64,000 bases of DNA from Nanobdellota archaeon (GTDB lineage: Archaea; Nanobdellota; Nanobdellia; Woesearchaeales; JAGLXL01): NCBI GenBank assembly GCA_023132895.1, contig JAGLXL010000003.1:153158-217157 (forward strand), given 5' to 3'. Below are positions 58,083-64,000 of the stretch, piece after piece. The number at the start of each line of letters is the position of its first letter. Within the stretch, counting starts at the first letter, position 1. Both the position numbers and the translations under genes were made by a program. Under the pieces are notes generated by a model that ran no database searches, had not been told where the DNA came from, and saw nothing but the letters and a program-made list of their open reading frames with translations.

Positions 58083-58298
58083 CTATTTTTTACGACTTTT
58101 TATCCAGGCATACATCTCAGTGTCTGTAACACCGCATTCCTTGAGGATGTCTTCTTTACGTTGCCATTCCTTACATTTATTATCACGACAGCCGACACAT
58201 TCTATTGGTCTTATAGGTATGCCAAACCGGTAACAAGTTACAAGACCTTTTCCTAATTTTAACATCGCCTCTTTATAGTTTTTGGACAATTTTATCAC
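58083..58298 (-). CDS. Small Cys-containing protein, 71 residues
   Basis: GTG 58298 (a TTG at 58289 lies near GGTGAT and 25 nt from a TATA-like TTATATTT). MIKLSKNYKEAMLKLGKGLV ... IECVGCRDNKCKEWQRKEDI. Four Cys (CVGC, C, C) could bind a metal. No family was recognised. Confidence 0.55.
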   Translation of the reverse strand: MIKLSKNYKEAMLKLGKGLVTCYRFGIPIRPIECVGCRDNKCKEWQRKEDILKECGVTDTEMYAWIKSRKK

Positions 58299-58360
58299 CG
58301 AGATTGTTAAAATATAAGAAGTTTAAATAGTTTTTGTCCCTTTAAGTTTTTAGGCCCCAA

Positions 58361-58436
58361 CTCAATTGAATATAATTGGTGTTAAGTTCTCTGACTTACA
58401 AGTGAACGAAGCGACGAAGAGTTTTTTTGGAGCAAA
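58361..58436. repeat. Dispersed intergenic repeat, family C copy R1
   Basis: Core AATTGGTGTTAAGTTCTCTG followed by ACTTACAAGTGAACGAAGCG, then ACGAAGAG. AACTC upstream pairs with GAGTT at the end. It matches the AATTNNTGTTA core of R2-R6. Confidence 0.5.
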
Positions 58437-58445
58437 CCAATTTTC

Positions 58446-58459
58446 TATACTTTAGTATA
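58446..58459. promoter_or_regulatory. Inverted repeat at the metallophosphoesterase promoter
   Basis: TATACTTTAGTATA (6-bp arms, 2-nt loop) lies just upstream of the TATA-like ATCTTTAAAAA (58463-58473), which is 26 nt before ATG 58496. Candidate operator. Confidence 0.45.
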
Positions 58460-58495
58460 CATATCTTTAAAAATCCACTTTCGCTATTGATTGTC

Positions 58496-59404
58496 ATGGG
58501 AATAATAAAAGAGCATATTGATAGGTATGGGATAGTGTCTGATCCGCATCACCAATTAGATATAATCAGATTAGTTAGTAATTATTTACACACAAAAGGT
58601 ATCAAAAAAGTATTATGCCCAGGAGATCTTTGTTTAGACTGGAATCTCAGACAGAAGCTCCTGCACCCTGAGGAGACACCTTTAGAAACACTTGAAGAGC
58701 AGATTCATAATGTGTTGTCTGAATTATCAACTAAATTTGAGAAAGTGATTGTTATTCCTGGAAACCATGATCCAAAGACTGCATGGGAAAAAGCTGTTAA
58801 AGGTTTAAGTAAGCCAAATATTGTTGATTTATATTCCAATAGAGAATATGAAGATAATGGTATTTTGTTTATTGGTTTACCTGGGTATTTTGAGTACACT
58901 CATGATGTAAGTGGTAATGTAAACTCTCAAGAAGTTGATTTGAGGTTGACCTATCTAAAAAAGAATGGAGTATACACCAGCGAGACAGAAATATCTTCAT
59001 TGGTTTCTAAATACAGTAAACACAGAAAACCAAAAATTCTTTTGACGCATGGTTTACCAAAAACTGATGAGGGTAAGCTTGGACCTGATACGCACCCCTT
59101 GTGGGGAAATGTTGGTTCAGAAGCAATAAGGCATTTATATGATTCCTTAAGAAATGTAATAATGGTTGGCGGGCATAATCATCATATGGCTGCTACTGCG
59201 TTTGACGAAAATTTTGAGGTAATTGCCAATAATAAGAAATTTAGAAAAGGAGTTATCAATGGCGGCAATTTCCTTCTTAACTGCGAAGGTGGATTTCAAG
59301 AACATATTAGGTTTGGTATCTTAAATGTTCACTATTTTGGTTATTTTAGTTTTGAATCCTACCAAATAGACCATAAGAAGTTAGATTTGCTCCAGAAAGA
59401 TTGA
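58496..59404 (+). CDS. Calcineurin-like metallophosphoesterase
   Basis: 302 residues from ATG 58496. Metal motifs in order: GIVSDPHHQ (DxH), CPGDLCLDW (GD), IPGNHDPKTAW (GNHD), LLTHGLPK (H) and MVGGHNHHMAA (GHxH). The complete dimetal site suggests active phosphatase/phosphodiesterase chemistry; the substrate is not indicated. The gene is leaderless with a palindrome next to the promoter. A family C repeat starts at its stop codon. Confidence 0.88.
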   Translation: MGIIKEHIDRYGIVSDPHHQLDIIRLVSNYLHTKGIKKVLCPGDLCLDWNLRQKLLHPEETPLETLEEQIHNVLSELSTKFEKVIVIPGNHDPKTAWEKAVKGLSKPNIVDLYSNREYEDNGILFIGLPGYFEYTHDVSGNVNSQEVDLRLTYLKKNGVYTSETEISSLVSKYSKHRKPKILLTHGLPKTDEGKLGPDTHPLWGNVGSEAIRHLYDSLRNVIMVGGHNHHMAATAFDENFEVIANNKKFRKGVINGGNFLLNCEGGFQEHIRFGILNVHYFGYFSFESYQIDHKKLDLLQKD

Positions 59405-59460
59405 GTTTAATTGCTGTTAAGTCCCCTCCACTTTACGTGAAGGTCGGAGCGACAGCGACG
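59401..59460. repeat. Dispersed intergenic repeat, family C copy R2
   Basis: TTGAGTTTAATTGCTGTTAA, then GTCCCCTCC, a short hairpin around CTTTACGTGAAG, and GGAGCGACAGCGACGCAG. It starts within the stop codon of the phosphoesterase gene. The first 20 nt match R3 at 19 of 20. Confidence 0.55.
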
Positions 59461-59526
59461 CAGTAACAAGACCACCATTACCCTAAGAAGAAAATATCCG
59501 GCGTAAGCAATACAATGGCATTCTTT

Positions 59527-60189
59527 CTATTTGTAATATTCTAAATCAATTCCTTTTTTTAGTACAGAATAACTTTTAGGTATGTCTCTATCAAATAATA
59601 TGAATGTTGCTTCTGTTTTAGTATTTACAATGTCGATGATAGGAATATTTTCTAATAATAATAATTTTGTTACTGCAAAATAAAATCCTGGTGTATAAAG
59701 ACATTCTTGTGGAATTTTAATAGATATAGAAGAAATATTTTCTTGAACCTCCTGTATATTCTCATTTTTTAATATGTCTAAAAACTTCTTTTTGTATTTG
59801 TCATTACTTATAATAAGAACTTCGTAGTTTCCATAAATAATATTTAGTGTGTCCCCTACATTGAAATTTACAATTTGATATAATTTAGTGACAGTTTTAT
59901 TTAATTTTGAAGTTCTTGATAATGTAATTTCAAACAAATTAGATTTGACTAAAAGATCTGTTTTTTTAGAAAGTTTTATTTTCTTAAGAAATTGTTTCTT
60001 CTTTTCCAAATATCTCCTAATTGCCATTGAGATTGTAGAAGTTTTTACTTTTTGTTCTAATTCTTCTTCAATTTGTGGTTTAATCATATCTGCAAGTGCG
60101 CCTAAGTTAACTAGTTCTTTCTCTAGGGCTTCATGAATGAACAGTTTGTCTTGCAATATTTTTTTAGTTATGTGCGAAATTGTTACCAT
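59527..60189 (-). CDS. Regulator-like protein with helical N-terminus and ACT-like C-terminus
   Basis: 220 residues. The first 70 residues are helical, HTH-like (VKTSTISMAIRRYLEKKKQF). The last 80 residues, NISSISIKIPQECLYTPGFY ... LLLLENIPIIDIVNTKTEAT, have the ACT pattern (pG......L...nI.i..i...tea.fi). It may bind an amino acid or similar ligand and regulate transcription. Divergent from the 60284 gene. Function inferred. Confidence 0.6.
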   Translation of the reverse strand: MVTISHITKKILQDKLFIHEALEKELVNLGALADMIKPQIEEELEQKVKTSTISMAIRRYLEKKKQFLKKIKLSKKTDLLVKSNLFEITLSRTSKLNKTVTKLYQIVNFNVGDTLNIIYGNYEVLIISNDKYKKKFLDILKNENIQEVQENISSISIKIPQECLYTPGFYFAVTKLLLLENIPIIDIVNTKTEATFILFDRDIPKSYSVLKKGIDLEYYK

Positions 60190-60283
60190 TACAATGTACC
60201 TTTAATTATGTTAAATATATTACATTATGTTATTATAGTTAATAAACTTTTTGGTTATTAACAAAGAATTGGAGGTAACAAAA

Positions 60284-60640
60284 ATGAGAACGCACATGTG
60301 GAGACTTGAAGATAGAATGGCGGAAACTGCTAGGCTGCTTGGGATTGAACCTGGCGAGTATAGAGTGTTTCTAGGTCGTAGGTGCATTGAATATAATTGT
60401 GCACAGGATGTTAGAGAAGTGGCGGGAGAAGAAGTTGCACCCGGAACCAGCAATATGTCGGCTTATATTGATCTTGATGATCAGGGGCAGTTGCTGGAAT
60501 TAACCCGAGAAAGATATTATGACATTTGCTCTCTAATTACGCAAAATGGTTTTTTATCCAGGGTTAATGAAAATGTAGGGTTCTTTTATGAGGATGAAAC
60601 ACATGCCAGTGCAGTCCCTCCAGAATGTCCATTGTATTAG
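60284..60640 (+). CDS. Hypothetical protein, 118 residues
   Basis: ATG 60284 follows GGAGGT by 7 nt; the frame extends to 60251. MRTHMWRLEDRMAETARLLG ... YIDLDDQGQLLELTRERYYD. No family was recognised. Soluble. Confidence 0.6.
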   Translation: MRTHMWRLEDRMAETARLLGIEPGEYRVFLGRRCIEYNCAQDVREVAGEEVAPGTSNMSAYIDLDDQGQLLELTRERYYDICSLITQNGFLSRVNENVGFFYEDETHASAVPPECPLY

Positions 60641-60736
60641 GCAAAAAGTATTTTGCAAGTAGGAAAGAGAAAAGAATGCCCGTTTTTAGTATTGATTAAC
60701 ACATAGATTTTTCTTCTCCAGTGGTCTTGTTAGTGG

Positions 60737-60805
60737 ACATAATTCCTGTTATGTTCTTTTGCCCTACGCAGTGGGGCGAAATTTCACAGAGTGAAACAAT
60801 ACATT
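60737..60805. repeat. Dispersed intergenic repeat, family C copy R5
   Basis: CATAATTCCTGTTATGTTC, then a stem TTTTGCCC/GGGCGAAA (60758-60781) and a hairpin TTTCAC-AGA-GTGAAA (60782-60796). It shares AATTCCTGTTATG with R6. The interval 60641-60900 holds no ORF. Confidence 0.5.
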
Positions 60806-60986
60806 CAGTTAAAGAATTAGGGGGGCTTTGGTATTGAATAGATTATTAACTATGTAGTAGTTACAGGTAGAAAGATTTAAATACTGGTTATTTTTATTAT
60901 TATTAAGGAAGCTTAAGAAGTATAAAAAAGAGGACATTATTATAACTGGTCATGCTAAGGAACAGGCCATATTTAGAAGCATTGAT

Positions 60987-61211
60987 TTGGAAGAAGTAAA
61001 GGAAAACATTATAAACCCCCAAAGATTATCTTTTGCTAGAAAGCAAGAGGCTGAAAAAGAAGGTGAAGAAAAATACGATTGCTATTTTGGATATAGCAAA
61101 ACACAATGCCACAGATATGTTTTAGTGTTAAACGGCAAATGCATTGTTTGCACGGTTATAAAAATAAACAGGAGATGGCAGTATATAGCTGAGAAAAATG
61201 CAAAAATTTAA
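60987..61211 (+). CDS. DUF4258-like protein, start uncertain
   Basis: The frame continues upstream to about 60870 with sequence KYKKEDIIITGHAKEQAIFR then SIDLEEVKENIINPQRL, which fits the DUF4258 opening (I..T.HA..R...R.I....v...i..P). No ATG, GTG or TTG lies in frame before TTG 60987, although a TATA-like TTTAAATA (60876-60883) lies upstream. So the true start is either non-canonical or lost. The C-terminus RYVLVLNGKCIVCTVIKINR fits the toxin-like fold. It overlaps a DUF2283 gene, forming a putative toxin/antitoxin pair. Confidence 0.6.
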   Translation: MEEVKENIINPQRLSFARKQEAEKEGEEKYDCYFGYSKTQCHRYVLVLNGKCIVCTVIKINRRWQYIAEKNAKI

Positions 61212-61557
61212 TTTTAGTTATGATAAGGAAAATGATGATTTATTTTTATTTAATCCTAAATCTAAATCAAAAGGAAGTGTTGAGTTGGGGGATCTAATTT
61301 TAGATTACAATAGTAAAAAAGAATTTGTTGGTATGCAAATAATAAATGCTTCTAAGTTGATTAAAGATTTGATAGATCAAGATGAATCTTCAGTAAAAAA
61401 TGTTTTAGATAAATTAAAAGAATGTAAGGTGGAAGTTAAGGTTAAAAATAATTTGCTAATAATTAAAGTTCGTTTATTTAGTGATTTAAAAGAGATATCC
61501 CCCATAATTTCTGTACCAAGTATTATAGAATCTAGTCCAGCGTTAGCTACAGCCTAA
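61198..61557 (+). CDS. DUF2283-like protein
   Basis: 119 residues. MQKFNFSYDKENDDLFLFNP, then LGDLILDYNSKKEFVGMQII and NASKL, match the DUF2283 pattern (YD.e.D.l.....s.e..d.i..dyd..g..vGieil.as). DUF2283 proteins are often antitoxins beside DUF4258. It overlaps the preceding gene by 14 nt. It is longer than the minimal domain, with a 50-residue C-terminal part. Confidence 0.72.
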   Translation: MQKFNFSYDKENDDLFLFNPKSKSKGSVELGDLILDYNSKKEFVGMQIINASKLIKDLIDQDESSVKNVLDKLKECKVEVKVKNNLLIIKVRLFSDLKEISPIISVPSIIESSPALATA

Positions 61558-61586
61558 TTCTTTGCAAAAGCCATTAAAGCCCAGTA

Positions 61587-61633
61587 ATTGAGTTTAATTG
61601 TTGTTAAACGACCCGAGAGCGCAGAGTCGTTTC
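61587..61633. repeat. Dispersed intergenic repeat, family C copy R3
   Basis: TTGAGTTTAATTGTTGTTAA, then the stem AAACGAC-loop-GTCGTTT (61606-61632). It overlaps the 3' end of the Nudix gene: the element encodes the last residues (TTLRSRVV) and the stop of that protein. Confidence 0.55.
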
Positions 61634-62023
61634 CGAACCCCTAGTTTTTAAATAATCATTTAGAATCTGAATATCTTTCTGAGGGCAAGCTAAGATATCA
61701 GAATTAATTTCTGAAAAATTAATCCATATAGGTGTACCTTCTCTTGAACTTTTCATTTTTCCACCAATAATTTTTCCAATGAATACATGAACTGTTTTTT
61801 CAGCTTTGTCAAAATAATCATAAATGCCAAACTTTTGTACTAATTCGACATCAAAACCAGTTTCTTCTTTTGCTTCACGAATAGCGGCCTTTTCAATACT
61901 TTCTCTATTATCTACAAAGCCACCAGGAATATCAAACTTACCTTGAGGTTCAAAATTTCTTTTAAGCATTAAGAGTTTATCATCTTGTTCAATTATCATA
62001 TCAACAATAGGAATTCTGATCAT
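61604..62023 (-). CDS. Nudix hydrolase
   Basis: 139 residues, beginning MIRIPIVDMIIEQDDKLLML. Nudix box GGFVDNRESIEKAAIREAKE, then ETG (about 34-56), complete with the REAKEE metal-binding core. FDIPGGFVDN fits a general nucleotide-pyrophosphate or ADP-ribose pyrophosphatase type; substrate unknown. The last codons lie inside a family C repeat, so the C-terminus may have been extended or replaced by the repeat. Confidence 0.9.
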   Translation of the reverse strand: MIRIPIVDMIIEQDDKLLMLKRNFEPQGKFDIPGGFVDNRESIEKAAIREAKEETGFDVELVQKFGIYDYFDKAEKTVHVFIGKIIGGKMKSSREGTPIWINFSEINSDILACPQKDIQILNDYLKTRGSETTLRSRVV

Positions 62024-62084
62024 AATAAGTAAGGATCAATAAGAATATAAAAAGTTTGTGGGGGTTTGGAAACGATTTTGTTTA

Positions 62085-62160
62085 ATCAATGTTAGGTGAC
62101 CTGAGCTTGCGAGGGCACTTTTAACACGCAGTGTTAAGAGTGAGTAAAGCACAGGTGACC
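62085..62160. repeat. Dispersed intergenic repeat, family C copy R4
   Basis: GTTTAATCAATGTTAGGTGAC, a hairpin CACTTTTAACAC-GCA-GTGTTAAGAGTG (62116-62142, one G-U), and a second GGTGACC at 62154-62160 as a direct repeat of 62095-62101. Confidence 0.45.
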
Positions 62161-62258
62161 CATTAACGTTCAATTTATAGTTAAAATTATATTTTTTAAT
62201 AAAAATGGCAGAAAAATAGAAAGTTTTAAATAATACTTTGTATATACTAAGTAATACA

Positions 62259-62519
62259 ATGGAAATTATCAGTCTAAAACTGGATGAAACTATGCTACAT
62301 AATGTAGACAAAACTCTTCAAAAACACAACTTTAGTACTCGAACTGAATTTATTAGAGATGCGATTAGAGAAAAGCTTGAAGAACTAAGTCGTGAAGAAC
62401 TTATGGCTAAATTTTTGAGTTTTAAAGGAAAAGCCAAAAAGAAAGTTAGCGATGCTGAACTAAAGAAAATCAGGGAAGAAGTGTTTGATGAGATTGCCAA
62501 AGAAAAAGGCTGGGAATAA
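62259..62519 (+). CDS. Ribbon-helix-helix (CopG/NikR-like) transcriptional regulator
   Basis: 86 residues from ATG 62259. TATA-like TTAAATAA lies about 28 nt upstream. MEIISLKLDETMLHNVDKTL then FSTRTEFIRDAIREKLEELS is the classic RHH (strand, helix, S.R.EFIR.AIR). It binds DNA as a dimer. Its stop overlaps the next ATG by 1 nt. Confidence 0.88.
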   Translation: MEIISLKLDETMLHNVDKTLQKHNFSTRTEFIRDAIREKLEELSREELMAKFLSFKGKAKKKVSDAELKKIREEVFDEIAKEKGWE

Positions 62520-62782
62520 TGAGTTACATCAGATCTGGCGAGCCATTTAAATTTGTTGAAAGTGAGAGTAGAGATTATGTATTTCCTTCTGATAAACAGA
62601 TAGAAGATCATGGTAAAATAACTGATCAAGGACTTGTAGAATTGTTTTATAGATATTGGAAAACTGATGATACCTCTTTTAAGAATCATTTATTGAAATG
62701 TTTGGCTAAAAAGTTAAATGTTAAACTCAGAGAAAAACCTCTTTCTGAGGAAGAGTATGTTGAATTATATTTTAAGAAATAA
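62519..62782 (+). CDS. Hypothetical protein, partner of the RHH gene
   Basis: 87 residues: RSGEPFKFVESESRDYVFPS, then LVELFYRYWKTDDTSFKNHL. No family was recognised. It shares a start/stop overlap with the RHH regulator and converges (11-nt overlap) with the PIN gene. Confidence 0.58.
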   Translation: MSYIRSGEPFKFVESESRDYVFPSDKQIEDHGKITDQGLVELFYRYWKTDDTSFKNHLLKCLAKKLNVKLREKPLSEEEYVELYFKK

Positions 62783-63200
62783 TATCCTCTGGTCTTTTGA
62801 TTGTAATCATATCACTGAACTTTTCAAAATCTTTTAAATTCTGAGTGATTAGGATTGCATTATTGTTTCTAGCAAGAATTGCATGGAGAGAATCTGATTT
62901 TGATACATCTCTTTCTTGAGCAATCTTTTTGGCTTCTTCCCAATCATCTTTGATAATTTCAATTTTCTTTAAAATTTTCATTAGGAATAAAATTTGGAAC
63001 ATTTCTTCTACTTGTTCTGGTGTAAAGGCTTTTTCCATTTCATAGATAATGTGATTTGAGAAGATGATTGTGTCTTTATCTTTCATGATTTTGGTGAAGA
63101 GTTTGGTAGCATAGTTTCCCAATGGCCTGCCTTGAGGGCCGAATCTGTTTTCATAGTGATCACGCCATATACAAGTATCAATATAATATTTTTCTGCCAT
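62772..63200 (-). CDS. PIN-domain ribonuclease
   Basis: 142 residues. KYYIDTCIWRDHYE (first Asp), IIYEMEKAF (Glu), SKSDSLHAILARNNNAILIT (central Asp) and NLKDFEKF (last Asp). It aligns in outline with the 36457 protein (RPLGNYATKLF / RPLGEFAFQFF), so they are paralogues. Convergent with the RHH unit; probably a toxin-type RNase. No dedicated VapB gene was found upstream on its own strand. Confidence 0.85.
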   Translation of the reverse strand: MAEKYYIDTCIWRDHYENRFGPQGRPLGNYATKLFTKIMKDKDTIIFSNHIIYEMEKAFTPEQVEEMFQILFLMKILKKIEIIKDDWEEAKKIAQERDVSKSDSLHAILARNNNAILITQNLKDFEKFSDMITIKRPEDIIS

Positions 63201-63283
63201 TTTAAATCATTAAATGTTTTACTTTTATATAATTTTGGTAATAAAATTAACGGTTAATTTTTGAGGGTCGGGAGTATTATTTC

Positions 63284-63420
63284 ACTTAATTCCTGTTATG
63301 CTCTCCCGATAGGGATTGATTTTTAGTGCAACGTCCCGAAGGAAATTTTAGAGTTTTTGGATTATTGATAAATTCGAGCGTAGCGAGTGAATATGTCCGA
63401 AGGACGAGAGGGGTGTAGAT
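63284..63420. repeat. Dispersed intergenic repeat, family C copy R6 and adjacent hairpins
   Basis: CTTAATTCCTGTTATGCTCTCC, then short stems around TCCCGATAGGGA, GTCCGAAGGAC (63395-63405) and the sequence CGAGCGTAGCGAG. The gap 63201-63511 contains no ORF. A motif resembling AGGAAAG...CCGTTTTT (63443-63468) also occurs near R5 (60660-60690). Confidence 0.45.
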
Positions 63421-63511
63421 TTTTTGTTTCTTTTTATAAAAAAAGGAAAGGAAGGGGCGTCCGTTTTTCTAAAATTGTGATGGCTATAAGTATATAATTC
63501 TTTTTCAATTA

Positions 63512-64000
63512 TTACTCAGAAACTTCTACAGATATCTGCTCATGCTTTGGCTTCAACGGATGCAGTGTGAAATCGTATATGATTTTTCCGCTGATCCCAT
63601 TGTATAAGAAGTCATTCTTCCATATAGGATAGAGGTATTCTCCCCTATGCTCTTCTATCCCGTCCCAAAAAGGAGGAGTTGCAGTATGCTGCTCATCTAA
63701 AACTCCGAGTTCACATTCACCCATATAAACGAACCCATTAGCTATTTTGTAGCATGGTTCTGGTTCTGATGATGCTGATGATTGACTTGGTTCTCCTGAC
63801 ATTGACGGTGCTGTTGGTTCAGATGGTTGACTTGGTTCTTCTGGCTTATCTGGCTCTGACGGTTCCTCTCCAATAGGATTATCTCCTCCCTGAGAATTAT
63901 CTGATGCCACTGCACCCCCAGTTATATCGCCCTTGGGTGTATCACCCGATAATGGCTCTGATGGTTTATCCGGCGTATCTGGTGTTGGTGGTTGCTCTGG
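63512..64000 (-). CDS. Secreted or surface protein, C-terminal part (partial)
   Basis: The frame is open from the window edge to the stop at 63512 (162 residues visible). The first 90 residues are a Pro/Ser/Glu linker with PSEPDKPEEPSQPSEPTAPS repeats. Then comes a compact C-terminal domain with two Cys (CYKIANGFVYMGEC) and IIYDFTLHPLKPKHEQISVE. Such linkers are typical of exported surface proteins. The N-terminus lies beyond 64000. Confidence 0.65.
   Translation of the reverse strand, partial: PEQPPTPDTPDKPSEPLSGDTPKGDITGGAVASDNSQGGDNPIGEEPSEPDKPEEPSQPSEPTAPSMSGEPSQSSASSEPEPCYKIANGFVYMGECELGVLDEQHTATPPFWDGIEEHRGEYLYPIWKNDFLYNGISGKIIYDFTLHPLKPKHEQISVEVSE

Noticed and set aside
58361..63420. 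CRISPR array from the repeated elements
   Set aside because: The copies are far apart, irregularly spaced and imperfect, and no cas genes are present.

Overview
The window is AT-rich archaeal DNA. Ribosomal proteins S19e, L39e and L31e (52.9-54.1 kb), a Dph2-like protein, and TATA boxes about 25-28 nt upstream of many start codons (leaderless transcripts) place it in Archaea. The very small genes, ATGA overlaps, CxxC mini-proteins and secreted Cys-rich proteins suggest a DPANN lineage, probably Woesearchaeota-like. The lineage is an inference. No tRNA, rRNA, CRISPR array or transposase was recognised.

Layout. 0-4.8 kb: two GNAT acetyltransferases, then a divergent PlsX-like / FabH-like (ketoacyl-ACP synthase III) pair, a bacterial-type fatty-acid gene neighbourhood, and a U32 protein. 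4.8-15.5 kb: a compact purine operon (purL, purQ-like, a 54-aa ORF, purN-like, guaB, purA, purH split into two genes). 15.4-25 kb: a TIM-barrel protein, a Fic protein behind a striking operator, a short Dph2-like protein, membrane proteins, a beta-CASP nuclease and a cassette of four unknown overlapping genes. 25-35.6 kb: a cold-shock protein, a large secreted subtilisin-like protein lacking its catalytic Asp, Cys-rich secreted proteins, and a RelE-type toxin/antitoxin pair. 35.6-42.8 kb: PHP, PIN, winged helix, a small nuclease, a type IIG restriction-modification enzyme and a DUF2779 nuclease. 42.8-44.4 kb: a radical SAM/SPASM enzyme followed directly by a small Cys-rich peptide, a likely RiPP system. 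44.5-53 kb: a minus-strand run of mostly unknown proteins, many with their own TATA box in very short gaps, plus a nitrilase-like lipoprotein and a degenerate histidine phosphatase. 53-54 kb: ribosomal protein operon. 54-64 kb: an HD protein, a Hanks-type kinase, a metallophosphoesterase, Nudix, toxin/antitoxin-like pairs, and many structured intergenic repeats.

The most promising undescribed items are: (1) two copies of a multi-stem RNA-like element (21439-21557 and 25398-25559) with conserved loops and compensatory changes in two stems; (2) the radical SAM plus eight-Cys peptide pair; (3) a dispersed intergenic repeat family at 58-63.5 kb; (4) twin hairpin elements at 34.14-34.24 kb; (5) direct repeats that bracket a DMT transporter and duplicate the C-terminus of the neighbouring gene; (6) an 11-bp inverted repeat plus a third half-site at the fic promoter.

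All functional calls come from reading motifs by eye. No database search was possible.
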